Below are positions 27,537-37,692 of a stretch of 64,000 bases of DNA, one piece after another. The number at the start of each line of letters is the position of its first letter. Positions within the stretch are counted from its first letter, which is position 1. This stretch comes from Caedibacter sp. 38-128 (GTDB taxonomy: Bacteria; Pseudomonadota; Alphaproteobacteria; Caedimonadales; Caedimonadaceae). Where the stretch lies: positions 62,001-126,000 of the forward strand of contig MKUU01000060.1 of NCBI GenBank assembly GCA_001898705.1. The letters run 5' to 3'. The translations under genes were made by a program, and so were the position numbers. The notes under the pieces are model-generated. The model worked only from the letters and a program-made list of their open reading frames with translations. It did no database searches and was not told the DNA's origin.

Positions 27537-28076
27537 GTGAGTCAATCTACATCACGTATTTTAATGGGGGTCGTCCATTCGGCTCATGGAATTAGAGGGC
27601 AAGTTAAGATAAAAGTATTTGCGGCCTCAACAACTTCTTTTATGGAATATGATCATTTTACGGATAAAGAAGGGAAAAAATCTTTTATTTTTAAAGATTT
27701 TTGCTTGCTCAAAGAAGATATGATTGTTGCTCTATTAAAGGGGATTCAAAATCGGAATCAAGCCGAAGAATTAAAAGGAACTGAGCTTTATATTGCAAGA
27801 GAGCAACTTCCTCCTACTGAAGAAGAGGAATATTATTATCAAGATCTGATTGGTTTAGATGTTCAATCACAGGCAGGGGATTTGCTTGGGAGCATTGCCT
27901 CAGTTTATAATTTTGGCGGAGGGGATTTGGTTGAAATAAATCTCTCTAATACTCGAGAAGTTGTTGTGTTGCCATTTACAAAAGAAGCTGTTCCAAAAAT
28001 TTCTATTTCAGAGGGGCGTCTTATTGTAAATGAAGAACTATTAGGGCAGTTAAGAGCACATAAAAAAAGCGAGTAA
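27537..28076 (+). CDS. rimM: Ribosome maturation factor RimM
   Basis: RimM (179 residues) binds uS19 and helps mature the 3' domain of the 30S subunit. The N-terminal beta-barrel opens ILMGVVHSAHGIRGQVKIKV, and the PRC-barrel domain (from about 95) contains YYYQDLIGLDV. The start is a GTG with TAAGG about eight bases upstream. It sits between rpsP and trmD as in most bacteria. Confidence 0.95.
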   Translation: MSQSTSRILMGVVHSAHGIRGQVKIKVFAASTTSFMEYDHFTDKEGKKSFIFKDFCLLKEDMIVALLKGIQNRNQAEELKGTELYIAREQLPPTEEEEYYYQDLIGLDVQSQAGDLLGSIASVYNFGGGDLVEINLSNTREVVVLPFTKEAVPKISISEGRLIVNEELLGQLRAHKKSE

Positions 28077-28084
28077 AATTTTAA

Positions 28085-28801
28085 ATGGCCTGCATACTTT
28101 CGGCTAAAATCTTTACAATATTTCCTGAAATGTTCCCAGGACCTTTAGGGGGATCCCTTGTAGGTCGAGCATTACAGAATAATCTTTGGTCTTTAGAGGC
28201 TGTAAATCTCAGGGATTATGCGGTTGATAAACATCGATCTGTTGATGATACAGCTTTCGGCGGGGGGCCCGGAATGGTGCTACGCCCAGATATTATTGAC
28301 GCTGCTTTAGCAGATCATTATAAAACTCGACCAAATACCTTGATTTATCTTTCGCCACGTGGCATACCATTGACACAAGAATATGTAAAAAAGCTTGCCA
28401 ATCAATCTCACTTGGGATTATTGTGTGGACGTTTTGAAGGTATTGACCAACGTGTCTTGGATGCATGGCATATTGAAGAGGTAAGCCTAGGAGATTTTAT
28501 TCTCTCAGGTGGTGAAATAGCGGCAATGGCTCTTTTAGATGCGGTTGTGAGGCTTTTACCCGGAGTTCTTGGTGAGCAGGAATCTCTTAATGAAGAGAGT
28601 TTTACTGAGAATTTATTGGAATACCCGCAATATACAAGGCCTCGAGACTGGAAAGGTCATTTGGTGCCAGAAATACTATTAAGTGGGCACCATGAAAAAA
28701 TTAAAGCTTGGCGGAAGGCTGAGTCGGAAAAGTTAACACGTGAGCGGCGTGTCGATTTATGGCAGCGCTATAAGGCGACTCAGCAAGAGAGAAAGGATTA
28801 A
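28085..28801 (+). CDS. trmD: tRNA (guanine-N1)-methyltransferase TrmD
   Basis: TrmD (238 residues) methylates G37 of tRNAs next to the anticodon and prevents frameshifting. The SPOUT trefoil-knot region is present: [15 protein letters not shown], then [27 protein letters not shown] and the [17 protein letters not shown] segment. The C-terminal tRNA-binding domain follows with PQYTRPRDW. The ATG lies 8 bases after rimM; rplS starts 4 bases after the stop. Confidence 0.97.
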   Translation: MACILSAKIFTIFPEMFPGPLGGSLVGRALQNNLWSLEAVNLRDYAVDKHRSVDDTAFGGGPGMVLRPDIIDAALADHYKTRPNTLIYLSPRGIPLTQEYVKKLANQSHLGLLCGRFEGIDQRVLDAWHIEEVSLGDFILSGGEIAAMALLDAVVRLLPGVLGEQESLNEESFTENLLEYPQYTRPRDWKGHLVPEILLSGHHEKIKAWRKAESEKLTRERRVDLWQRYKATQQERKD

Positions 28802-28805
28802 AGAT

Positions 28806-29222
28806 ATGAACACTTTACAAAAATTTGAGCAGGAACAAGTTGATTTATTAGTCGCAAATAACCCTGTCCCGGAGTTTTCTGCTGGTGATACCTTAAAGGT
28901 ACTTGTAAAGGTGGTCGAAGGTGAGCGTGAGCGGACTCAGGCTTATGAAGGAGTCTGTATTGCACGCAAGAGTGCGGGGATTAACTCCTCTTTCACCGTA
29001 CGTAAGCTTTCTTTTGGTGAAGGTGTTGAACGTGTTTTCCCTCTTTATTCCCCAAATATTAAGATAGAAGTTGTTCGCCGCGGACAAGTTCGTCGCGCAA
29101 AACTATATTATCTTCGTGGTCGTACCGGTAAAAGTGCTCGTATTGCTGAAAAGAGCTACTTTAATGATGCCAAGAAAAATTCTGAGAAAAAAGCAGCTAA
29201 TTCTGCTAAAGAAGCTCTTTAG
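28806..29222 (+). CDS. rplS: Ribosomal protein bL19
   Basis: bL19 (138 residues) is a 50S protein at the subunit interface. Family motifs are [20 protein letters not shown], the [20 protein letters not shown] stretch, [12 protein letters not shown] and [19 protein letters not shown] Lys/Ala-rich tail of about 20 residues extends it beyond the E. coli length of 115. I chose the ATG at 28806, which begins the family N-terminus; the frame continues upstream into trmD but without homology. Confidence 0.97.
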   Translation: MNTLQKFEQEQVDLLVANNPVPEFSAGDTLKVLVKVVEGERERTQAYEGVCIARKSAGINSSFTVRKLSFGEGVERVFPLYSPNIKIEVVRRGQVRRAKLYYLRGRTGKSARIAEKSYFNDAKKNSEKKAANSAKEAL

Positions 29223-29234
29223 AGAGAGCTAGGT

Positions 29235-29261
29235 AAGAGCTGAAGCATTGCTTTGGCTCTT
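29235..29261 (+). terminator. Probable terminator after rplS
   Basis: AAGAGC pairs with GCTCTT and, past a symmetric TG/TG internal loop, AAGC pairs with GCTT around an ATT loop. The following bases ATTAATCCTT give only a weak T run. It closes the ffh-rplS cluster before pdhA. Confidence 0.45.
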
Positions 29262-29304
29262 ATTAATCCTTAAAGAATTTGATTTGAAATAGGGAGTTTC
29301 AAAC

Positions 29305-30321
29305 TTGGTAACAACAGTTTCCCAGAAAACCAATTCAACAGTGCTTAAAACGGTTCCTATGACACAGGTGGAACTTCTAAAATATTACCGAGATATGCTT
29401 TTGATTAGGCGTTTTGAGGAACGCTCTGGTCAATTATATGGGATGGGTCTTATCGCTGGATTTTGCCATCTGTATATTGGCCAAGAAGCTGTCGTGGTAG
29501 GGATACAGGCTGTTCTTCAACCTCAAGATACCGTTATTACGGCCTATCGAGATCATGGTCATATGTTGGCTTGTGATATGGATCCAAAAGGGGTCATGGC
29601 TGAATTAACAGGGCGCATTGGCGGCTATTCAAAAGGTAAGGGTGGCTCGATGCATATGTTTTCTCGGGAGAAAAATTTCTTCGGAGGTCATGGCATTGTT
29701 GGTGCACAAGTGCCGTTAGGTACAGGACTTGCTTTCGCCCACAAATATCGTGCTGACGGTGGTATATGTACAATTTATATGGGCGATGGAGCTGTTAACC
29801 AAGGACAGGTGTACGAAGCATTCAATATGGCGGCTCTTTGGAAGCTTCCCGCTCTTTATATTATCGAAAATAATGGTTACAGCATGGGAACGTCGATAGC
29901 TCGCCATGCTGCCGGTCAGCATCTGTATGAACGCGGTATTGCTTATGGAATTCCAGGTGAAGAAGTTGATGGAATGGATGTGCTTGCTGTCAAAGCTGCA
30001 GCTGAGAAAGCCGTACAGTATGTGCGTGAAACAAATAGCCCTATGATTCTTGAAATAAAAACGTATCGTTATCGTGGTCATTCGATGTCAGATCCTGCCA
30101 AATACAGGACGAAAGAAGAAGTTGATAATATGCGTCAAAACTTTGATCCCATTGAACGAGCAAAAGCACTTTTGATTTCGGAGTTTAGTGTGGCAGAAGA
30201 AACTTTTTCGAGTATCGAAAAGGAAATTAAGGAAATTGTGCTTGAATCCGTAGAATTTGCTCAAACAAGTCCTGAGCCAGAAGCATCAGAACTTATGACT
30301 GATATCCTAATTAATCCATAA
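29305..30321 (+). CDS. pdhA: Pyruvate dehydrogenase E1 component, alpha subunit
   Basis: This 338-residue subunit forms with PdhB the thiamine-diphosphate E1 of the pyruvate dehydrogenase complex, which converts pyruvate to acetyl-CoA. The ThDP-binding motif runs from MGDGAVNQGQVYEAFNMAAL to ENNGYSMGT. The phosphorylation-loop-like YRYRGHSMSDPAKYR segment is present near residue 255. The start is TTG with GGGAG eight bases upstream; an ATG 54 bases later also lies before the conserved part. pdhB follows 12 bases after the stop. Such alpha2beta2 E1 enzymes are usual in alphaproteobacteria. Confidence 0.96.
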   Translation: MVTTVSQKTNSTVLKTVPMTQVELLKYYRDMLLIRRFEERSGQLYGMGLIAGFCHLYIGQEAVVVGIQAVLQPQDTVITAYRDHGHMLACDMDPKGVMAELTGRIGGYSKGKGGSMHMFSREKNFFGGHGIVGAQVPLGTGLAFAHKYRADGGICTIYMGDGAVNQGQVYEAFNMAALWKLPALYIIENNGYSMGTSIARHAAGQHLYERGIAYGIPGEEVDGMDVLAVKAAAEKAVQYVRETNSPMILEIKTYRYRGHSMSDPAKYRTKEEVDNMRQNFDPIERAKALLISEFSVAEETFSSIEKEIKEIVLESVEFAQTSPEPEASELMTDILINP

Positions 30322-30333
30322 GAGAGAAGATAA

Positions 30334-31326
30334 ATGACCCTCGAGACTTCAACAATTACAGTACGTGAAGCTCTTCGTGATGCAATGGCAGAAGAGATGC
30401 GGAAGGACCCCCTTATCTTTTTAATGGGAGAAGAAGTTGCTGAATATCAAGGTGCGTATAAAGTAAGTCAAGGATTGCTTGAAGAATTTGGAACTAAGCG
30501 AGTAATTGATACACCGATTACAGAGCATGGATTTGCAGGTTTGGGCGTTGGAGCAGCCTTTGCAGGGCTTAAACCAATTGTTGAGTTCATGACTTTCAAT
30601 TTTGGTATGCAAGCAATCGATCAAATTATAAATAGTGCTGCGAAAACACTGTATATGTCTGGCGGACAGATGGGATGTCCTATTGTTTTTCGTGGTCCTA
30701 ATGGGGCTGCTAAAAGAGTTGGAGCTCAGCACTCTCAATGTTATGCGAGTTGGTACGCTCATTGCCCCGGGTTAAAAGTAATTGCTCCTTATGATGCGAG
30801 CGATGCAAAAGGTCTCTTAAAAGCAGCAATTCGTGATCCTAATCCTGTAATTTTTCTTGAAAATGAAATGTTGTATGGTCAGGCGTTCCCTGCCCCTACA
30901 GGAGAAGATGAAGTTATTCCAATTGGAAAAGCACGTATTGTACGTTCTGGTAAGGACGTGACAATTACAACGTTCTCTTTGATGGTTGGTGTTGCACTTC
31001 AAGCGGCAGAGCAACTTGCAAGTGAAGGGATTGATGTGGAAGTTATTGATTTGCGTACCATCCGCCCGCTTGATGAGCAAACGATATTACAATCAGTCAT
31101 GAAGACAAATCGTTTAGTAACGCTTGAGGAAGGGTGGGGGTTCGCAGGAATTGGTTCTGAGATTTCTTCTCTCGTTATGGAGCAGGCCTTTGATTATCTA
31201 GATGCGCCTGTAAAAAGAGTCGTTGGGACGGATGTTCCCATGCCTTATGCTGAAAGCTTGGTAAAACTTACTATCCCACAAGTGGAATGGGTTATTGATG
31301 CTGTTAAGCAAGTATGTTATCGATAA
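30334..31326 (+). CDS. pdhB: Pyruvate dehydrogenase E1 component, beta subunit
   Basis: PdhB (330 residues) completes the E1 active site. It opens [20 protein letters not shown] and has [32 protein letters not shown] and the C-terminal transketolase domain with DLRTIRPLD. It lacks the N-terminal lipoyl domain that many free-living alphaproteobacteria carry on this subunit, so the only lipoyl domain seen here is on PdhC. GAGAGAAG lies before the ATG. Confidence 0.96.
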   Translation: MTLETSTITVREALRDAMAEEMRKDPLIFLMGEEVAEYQGAYKVSQGLLEEFGTKRVIDTPITEHGFAGLGVGAAFAGLKPIVEFMTFNFGMQAIDQIINSAAKTLYMSGGQMGCPIVFRGPNGAAKRVGAQHSQCYASWYAHCPGLKVIAPYDASDAKGLLKAAIRDPNPVIFLENEMLYGQAFPAPTGEDEVIPIGKARIVRSGKDVTITTFSLMVGVALQAAEQLASEGIDVEVIDLRTIRPLDEQTILQSVMKTNRLVTLEEGWGFAGIGSEISSLVMEQAFDYLDAPVKRVVGTDVPMPYAESLVKLTIPQVEWVIDAVKQVCYR

Positions 31327-31374
31327 TCAGAAAAGATCTTTTTAAAGCATTGTAAATAAAGGGACTTCACTTCT

Positions 31375-32637
31375 ATGCCAATTAAAATTTTAATGCCTGC
31401 ACTTTCACCAACTATGGCAGAAGGTAACTTAGTTCGTTGGCTTAAATCTGAAGGGGATCAATTAAAATCGGGCGATGTCCTAGCTGAGATTGAAACAGAT
31501 AAAGCGACAATGGAAGTTGAAGCTGTTGATGAAGGAAAACTCGCTAAAATTCTCGTACCTGCAGGAACGGAAAATGTAAAGGTTAACGAGGTTATCGCAA
31601 TTTTATTGGAAGAAGGTGAAGACAGTTCTTCTCTTGACTCTGTCAGCAATACACAGGCTTCTCCAAATCAAGAGATTCCTGTAACAAAGAAACTAGAAGA
31701 GGTCAAAGAAGCGAGTATAATGACAACGCCTTCAGTTGGAGCCTCTAAGGATACGCAAGAACGTATCTTTGCTTCTCCCTTAGCTCGTCGAGTCGCTTCA
31801 AATAATCAAATTGATCTTGCAACTTTGCAAGGCTCAGGTCCGCGCGGAAGAATTATAAAAGCAGATGTGGAAGCGGCTGTTTCTAATAAGCCTCAATCTT
31901 CCCAAGTATCTACAACGACCTCTTATAAAGCTGCAGATGATCTTTATCCTGCTTATGAAGAAGTTAAAGTGTCTAATATGCGTAAAGTTATTGCGCAGAG
32001 ATTGACAGAGTCTAAACAGAATGTACCTCATTTCTATCTAACGGTTGAGTGTGAAATTGATGAATTGTTGAACTTCCGTAAGCAAATCAATAAATCACTT
32101 CCTGAATCAGAGAGAATTTCTGTCAATGATTTAATTATTAAAGCAATAAGTGTTGCATTGAAAAAGGTGCCTGACGCTAATGCTTCCTGGATTGAAGGGG
32201 GATATGTCCGCCGTTACCAACATGCTGATGTTTCTGTTGCTGTTGCCGTTGAGGGAGGCCTTGTAACGCCTATCGTTCGGGGTGCAGAACTAAAATCAAT
32301 TCTTGAGATTTCGCGAGAAATGAAAGAATTAATTAGTAAAGCGCGCGCAGGAAAGCTTAAACCTCAAGAATTTCAAGGGGGGACATTTAGTCTCTCAAAT
32401 TTAGGGATGTATGGTATTAAAAATTTCTCTGCTGTTATTAATCCTCCTCAAGGATGTATTTTAGCTGTCGGCGCAGGAGAAGAACTCCCTATCGTTCGTG
32501 ATGGTAAGGTTGAAATTGCAACTATTATGGGTTGCACACTTTCCGTTGATCATCGTGTTGTGGATGGCGCCGTTGGGGCTGAGTTCTTGAAGGTATTTAA
32601 GAATTTGATCACAAATCCTGTTTTGATGCTTATTTAA
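31375..32637 (+). CDS. pdhC: Dihydrolipoyl acetyltransferase (PDH E2)
   Basis: This 420-residue E2 core protein moves the acetyl group to CoA. It has one lipoyl domain (residues 1-75; lipoyl Lys43 in [11 protein letters not shown]), a linker, a peripheral subunit-binding domain near 130-165 ([20 protein letters not shown]) and the catalytic domain with DHRVVDG near the C-terminus. The lpd (E3) gene that often follows in alphaproteobacteria is not here; miaA begins directly at the next base. Confidence 0.96.
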   Translation: MPIKILMPALSPTMAEGNLVRWLKSEGDQLKSGDVLAEIETDKATMEVEAVDEGKLAKILVPAGTENVKVNEVIAILLEEGEDSSSLDSVSNTQASPNQEIPVTKKLEEVKEASIMTTPSVGASKDTQERIFASPLARRVASNNQIDLATLQGSGPRGRIIKADVEAAVSNKPQSSQVSTTTSYKAADDLYPAYEEVKVSNMRKVIAQRLTESKQNVPHFYLTVECEIDELLNFRKQINKSLPESERISVNDLIIKAISVALKKVPDANASWIEGGYVRRYQHADVSVAVAVEGGLVTPIVRGAELKSILEISREMKELISKARAGKLKPQEFQGGTFSLSNLGMYGIKNFSAVINPPQGCILAVGAGEELPIVRDGKVEIATIMGCTLSVDHRVVDGAVGAEFLKVFKNLITNPVLMLI

Positions 32638-33537
32638 GTGATTTTAAAAAACGAAAGCCATCTCTCTAAGACAATTGTTGTGATTGCTGGACCAACAGCT
32701 TCAGGTAAGTCTGTATTTGCTGTCGAGTTCGCGGAAAAACATAACGGTGTCATTATTAATTCTGATAGCGTGCAAGTCTATAAGGATCTTGAAATTTTAA
32801 GTTCTCGCCCTTCTTCAGATGCACTTTTAAAAGTACCTCATAAGCTTTACGGTTTTTTAGATGCTCATGAATCTTGCTCAGCTGGGCTTTGGCGTTCTTT
32901 GGTGCTTAAAGAGATTCAAGAATGCTATCAACAAGGAAAACTTCCTATTATTGTAGGAGGGACAGGACTTTATTTAAAGATTTTGATTGAAGGTCTTTCA
33001 CCTATTCCCCAAGTTGACGAAAACATTAGAGCGTTAGCTCGAGAAAGAGCACAAAATGAGGGAACTCAAGCTCTTTACAATGAATTGGCTGAGCTTGACC
33101 CAGTTATTGTGACACGTCTGAAGCCTGCGGATTCTCAACGGGTCGTAAGAGCTTGGGAAGTGATGAAGTCGACAGGTATTCCTCTTTCTGAATGGCAAAG
33201 AAAATGCATGATCTCATCGAATCAACAAGAGAAAATTTTTACGAATATATTGTTGTTACCACCTCGGGAAGAAGTAAATTTACGTGCTGATGCGCGCCTA
33301 GACAATATGCTGAAGAGCGGTGCCTTGAAAGAGGTAGAAAATATCCTTAAACAAAATGTAGATCCTGCTTCGACCATTTATAAAGCAATTGGCCTGCGTG
33401 AATTTGCGACTTATCTGAAAAATCAAATTAGCTTACAAGAAGCGCTTACTAAAGCAAAAATTGCGACACATCAGTATATTAAAAGACAATATACTTGGTT
33501 TAGAACTCAGTTTAAGGCAGATATTATTTTAAAGTAA
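32638..33537 (+). CDS. miaA: tRNA dimethylallyltransferase MiaA
   Basis: MiaA (299 residues) attaches dimethylallyl to A37 of tRNAs that read codons starting with U. The P-loop is AGPTASGKS at residues 17-25, followed by NSDSVQVYKDLEILSSRPS, the GGTGLYLKILIEGL motif and the DSQRVVRAWEV helix. The GTG start follows the pdhC stop without a gap, so translation is probably coupled. Placement behind pdhC is unusual, as miaA is more often near mutL or hfq. Confidence 0.94.
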   Translation: MILKNESHLSKTIVVIAGPTASGKSVFAVEFAEKHNGVIINSDSVQVYKDLEILSSRPSSDALLKVPHKLYGFLDAHESCSAGLWRSLVLKEIQECYQQGKLPIIVGGTGLYLKILIEGLSPIPQVDENIRALARERAQNEGTQALYNELAELDPVIVTRLKPADSQRVVRAWEVMKSTGIPLSEWQRKCMISSNQQEKIFTNILLLPPREEVNLRADARLDNMLKSGALKEVENILKQNVDPASTIYKAIGLREFATYLKNQISLQEALTKAKIATHQYIKRQYTWFRTQFKADIILK

Positions 33538-33604
33538 GAATTAGGATAAGATTAAAAGTTTGGAGTCTAGCAAGATTTTCTAGTTTTCTGTAAAAAATAA
33601 TTAA

Positions 33605-33613
33605 TGTTATAAT
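33605..33613 (+). promoter_or_regulatory. Extended -10 promoter for the exported protein at 33669
   Basis: TGTTATAAT gives a TG-N-TATAAT extended -10 element with a perfect hexamer at 33608-33613. No good -35 is seen 17 bases before it. The start of transcription would be near 33620, giving a leader of about 50 bases. Confidence 0.45.
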
Positions 33614-33668
33614 TGTATATTTTCTCCTTTAAGGCAAATTTTCTTGATTAAATTAATCGGAGATCATT

Positions 33669-34073
33669 ATGAATAAAAATATTTTTTATGTATTAGCTTT
33701 TTTAGGCTTGTACTTCTCTTCCAGCGCCCATGCGTCCTTACAGCTTGATTACGATGAAGTTGTGAGAATCTTTCAATCAGCTAAGGTAGAAAGCTTTTCT
33801 GATACGATAATTAGTGATCACCATGATCCGACCCCTATAAGAGTTAACCTTTCTGTTGCCGAGTATCAAGCATCAGATAAGACTAAAGGGGTATTTGCTT
33901 CTCATCATGGTTTAGATAAGGTGCTCGATGGAGGAAAAAGAGAAGTGAAAGGCGGGCATGCGTTAATTGAAAGCCAAATGATATTTTCCCATCTTGATCC
34001 TAAATTTGATGCGCCTCACTACTTTTATAGCATGTATTATGGGCCCCAGCATATGTCCCCATTGTCTTTTTAG
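33669..34073 (+). CDS. Exported hypothetical protein, His-rich
   Basis: The 134-residue protein has a signal peptide (residues 1-22, AHA before the mature part). The mature 112 residues are rich in His and Asp, with clusters DHHDP, ASHHGLD, GGHALIE, FSHLD and DAPHYFYSMYYGPQH. I recognise no domain. The histidines may bind a metal, but no classical motif is visible. GGAG lies seven bases before the ATG, and an extended -10 promoter lies upstream. It faces the exported 2H phosphoesterase across a 308-base gap. Confidence 0.65.
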   Translation: MNKNIFYVLAFLGLYFSSSAHASLQLDYDEVVRIFQSAKVESFSDTIISDHHDPTPIRVNLSVAEYQASDKTKGVFASHHGLDKVLDGGKREVKGGHALIESQMIFSHLDPKFDAPHYFYSMYYGPQHMSPLSF

Positions 34074-34327
34074 CGCTTAGAGTTCTTTTTGTTTAAAAAA
34101 GAAGAGAAGTAAAATACAAAGAAACCTAAGAATATCTTGAGTAGAGATACTTAAGTAGCCAATTATACATAAAATTAAAGATATGAAGCTTTACAAAGCT
34201 TCATATCTTTAACATTGTTTATCTCTTTCAAAAAAAAGAATACTAGAAGCATAAATTTTGTTTTTATAACATTGCCTACAATTTTCTTTCCTACAACAGG
34301 TAGATCATGTTGAAAAAACCAAATACA
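34074..34327. other. Gap with strong hairpins between two converging exported-protein genes
   Basis: No gene is seen. The stretch holds an eight-base hairpin at 34136-34155 and a long perfect inverted repeat at 34175-34212 (listed separately), then AT-rich sequence up to the shared terminator. Confidence 0.5.
34175..34212. repeat. Perfect 18-base inverted repeat
   Basis: TTAAAGATATGAAGCTTT and its exact complement are separated by only AC. All 18 pairs are perfect. It is AT-rich and has no T tract after it on either strand, so it is not a standard terminator. It can form a hairpin in RNA or a cruciform in DNA, or be a dimeric protein site. Confidence 0.85.
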
Positions 34328-34354
34328 AAAGCCCCAAGCAATGCTTAGGGCTTT
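34328..34354. terminator. Bidirectional terminator
   Basis: AAAGCCC pairs with GGGCTTT; after one C/A mismatch, AAGC pairs with GCTT around AAT. T-rich stretches follow on both strands. It ends the 2H phosphoesterase gene (minus) and can also end transcription from the left. Confidence 0.75.
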
Positions 34355-34381
34355 AAGATTTTTTATTTTAAGATAAAAAGG

Positions 34382-34990
34382 TTATCTCATCACCGTATAA
34401 GATACGGTACCAAGCTTTAAGAAGAATCGTCCATTCCGATTTGTCTCGTTCTTCTTAGCGTCAAGACTTCCTTTAAAACTAATTAAGGCATTATCAGGAG
34501 ATGTAACCGCTACTTTTGCTAAGCTAATATGAGGTCTATAATTTGTTGAGGTAAAAGCATTTAAAGTATAACGTCCATTGGTGACTTCTTGCACGACATT
34601 GGCAACAATCTTATTAAATTCTATTAATTTATTCTCTGATTCCGTTGTTGGTATAAAGCCAATAATATCTGAATTAAATGGTCTTGATACTTCTTTTACG
34701 TCAAATTCAAGCGCAGTCGTGAGTTTGCTTTGAAGCTTAGCTTGGATGCTAGCTGCAAGAGTTGCGACTTCTTCTTTATTAATTTTTTCAATAAATCCTA
34801 CAGTGCAATGAAATCTATGGGCCTGCTTGGATAGTTTAGCAGCTGCTTGCATGTCACCAAGCATTCCTTGGGCAAGATCAGTTACATCCAGTTTAATGGC
34901 AAGGTTATTAGTTGCATTTGCATTTGTAAGTCCAAGAAATTGAATAAACAGAAGTGAAAAAATAATACGTGTTTTTAAAATATAATTCAT
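34382..34990 (-). CDS. Exported 2H phosphoesterase-like protein
   Basis: The protein (203 residues from 34993, 202 from the second ATG at 34990) has a signal peptide (hydrophobic residues 9-22, cleavage near ANA). The mature part carries two His-x-Thr/Ser motifs, HCT at 62-64 inside RFHCTVGFIEK and HIS at 155-157 inside YRPHISLAK, spaced by 93 residues with hydrophobic neighbours. This is the signature of the 2H phosphoesterase superfamily (LigT/ThpR, AKAP7, viral 2',5'-phosphodiesterases), which acts on 2',3'-cyclic or 2',5'-linked phosphates. Substrate is unknown; most bacterial members are cytoplasmic, so the signal peptide is odd. AGGAG lies six bases before the second ATG, which favours it. 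Confidence 0.7.
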   Translation of the reverse strand: MNYILKTRIIFSLLFIQFLGLTNANATNNLAIKLDVTDLAQGMLGDMQAAAKLSKQAHRFHCTVGFIEKINKEEVATLAASIQAKLQSKLTTALEFDVKEVSRPFNSDIIGFIPTTESENKLIEFNKIVANVVQEVTNGRYTLNAFTSTNYRPHISLAKVAVTSPDNALISFKGSLDAKKNETNRNGRFFLKLGTVSYTVMR

Positions 34991-35256
34991 CATTAGCTCC
35001 TAAAAATTTACTTCTTTATCCGTCATAAAGAATACAATGTCAAATTGACATAAAATAGATAAGATAGCAACAATATTATACTAAATTATTAATTTAGAAA
35101 TTAATAAACTTTAGCTTATAATTTCCTTTTCTAGCATAACAAATAATGCTAAAAGAACCAAGAATTCAATAAAGAAAGAAGCTCTTTAATTCTCGCTCTG
35201 CGGGATGGTGCCTCTTAAATTTATTTCTTTAAGCTTGCCGAATAAAGAGGAATTAA

Positions 35257-36300
<1,044 letters not shown>

Positions 36301-36322
36301 TGATGTTTTGAGGTAGGCTCCT

Positions 36323-37201
36323 TTGCTTTCGACATTTTCCAGTGTATCCCGTCGATCTCAAGCAAAAGTACGGCTTTTTTTTAGTAAAGTCAGGTTGATT
36401 ATTTTCCTGCTCGCTGCTCTTGTGATTTTTTCCTTTAATCTTAATAATGAGCGTTTTTCGAGCATTCGAGCGATTATTTTTGATCATACAAGCATTATGA
36501 CAAAGTTTATTACGTCTCCTATACGTAGTATAGCAGAAGTCAAAACATGGATTGATTCTTACTTAAAAATTCATCATAAAAACAAAAAGTTAGAGATAAA
36601 GCTTAAACAAATGGAAGAATGGGCTTTAAAGGCTCACGCTTTGGCTTTAGAAAATCAGCAACTTCGTCAATTATTAAAAATATCTCCTGATCCTCAGATG
36701 AGTTATATTACAGCCCCAGTTCTAGGGATTGTACAAGCACCTTATACGAAAACTATTGTTTTAGGGGCTGGTTCTAAAAAAGGGATTAAATTACGCCAAC
36801 CTGTCGTGATGGGACAGCACATAGTTGGGCGTATTGTCGAAGTGTCTGAGCAAGCCTCTAGGGTCTTGCTAATACAAGATGTAAATTCTCATATTCCTGT
36901 TATTTTAGAAAAATCAAAAGTGCAAGGTATTGCTTCAGGTAATGATGAGTCTCATCTCATAATTAAATTTTTTGAAATGGAAGCTAAAGCAGAGATTGGT
37001 GAATTAATTTTTACATCAGGTGTAGGAGGCATTTATCCTAAGGGTTATCTTGTAGGTCGGGTTGCTTATCAAAACGGTGAGATAGTTAGGGTAAAAAGTT
37101 TGATCCGTTTAAATGAATTAGAATATGTACATGTATTTGTTGATATGGAGCTACCTGAAGAGAATATTAAACCATCTCGTGATATTAAAGGGGTATCATG
37201 A
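36323..37201 (+). CDS. mreC: Rod-shape determining protein MreC
   Basis: MreC (292 residues) is a bitopic inner-membrane protein that links MreB to the periplasmic wall enzymes. One transmembrane helix (residues 24-42) is followed by a coiled coil (about 75-115) and a beta-rich periplasmic domain with APVLGIVQAPYTKTIVLGAG and VVMGQHIVGRIVEVS. The likely start is the TTG at 36323. The stop overlaps the mreD start as ATGA. Confidence 0.92.
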   Translation: MLSTFSSVSRRSQAKVRLFFSKVRLIIFLLAALVIFSFNLNNERFSSIRAIIFDHTSIMTKFITSPIRSIAEVKTWIDSYLKIHHKNKKLEIKLKQMEEWALKAHALALENQQLRQLLKISPDPQMSYITAPVLGIVQAPYTKTIVLGAGSKKGIKLRQPVVMGQHIVGRIVEVSEQASRVLLIQDVNSHIPVILEKSKVQGIASGNDESHLIIKFFEMEAKAEIGELIFTSGVGGIYPKGYLVGRVAYQNGEIVRVKSLIRLNELEYVHVFVDMELPEENIKPSRDIKGVS

Positions 37202-37692
37202 AATCTCTAACAACTTTTCTTTTTATGGCACAACCTTCAATTTATCTGCTTATATCAAGTATTATTTGTTTATTGATCCCGAATAGTATACTCCATATAA
37301 GTCCAGATTTTTCTTTTCCCTTTATTTTCTTTTGGACTATATTTAAGCCTGAATTATTGCCACTCTCTATTCTCTTGGTTGTTGGAATTGTGAGTGATAG
37401 CATTCAAGGGTTACCTCTCGGTTTTCATAGTGTCCTCTTTTTATGTTCTTCTATGATACTTTTATCTCAGAGAAGCTTCTTGTATCATCAATCGTTTCCT
37501 CTTGTTTGGGCAGTTTTTGGTTTGTCTTTAATTTTTTATAAAATCCTAGAACAGTTAATTTTAAGGAGTTTTATGGAATTTCCATTTTCCTTATCCAATC
37601 TAACATTAAGTATGCTATTTACAGTATCTTTATATCCTTTGTGTGCCAAACTTTCATATTTAAATTTAAAAAAGGTTATTAATTTATCATGA
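37198..37692 (+). CDS. mreD: Rod-shape determining protein MreD
   Basis: This 164-residue protein is nearly all hydrophobic, with five or six membrane segments, and occupies the place of mreD between mreC and mrdA, with ATGA overlaps at both ends. MreD proteins diverge strongly; the segment VVGIVSDSIQGLPLGFHSVLFL near residue 60-80 fits the family pattern (D...G.P.G). The call relies on both this motif and context. Confidence 0.85.
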   Translation: MKSLTTFLFMAQPSIYLLISSIICLLIPNSILHISPDFSFPFIFFWTIFKPELLPLSILLVVGIVSDSIQGLPLGFHSVLFLCSSMILLSQRSFLYHQSFPLVWAVFGLSLIFYKILEQLILRSFMEFPFSLSNLTLSMLFTVSLYPLCAKLSYLNLKKVINLS

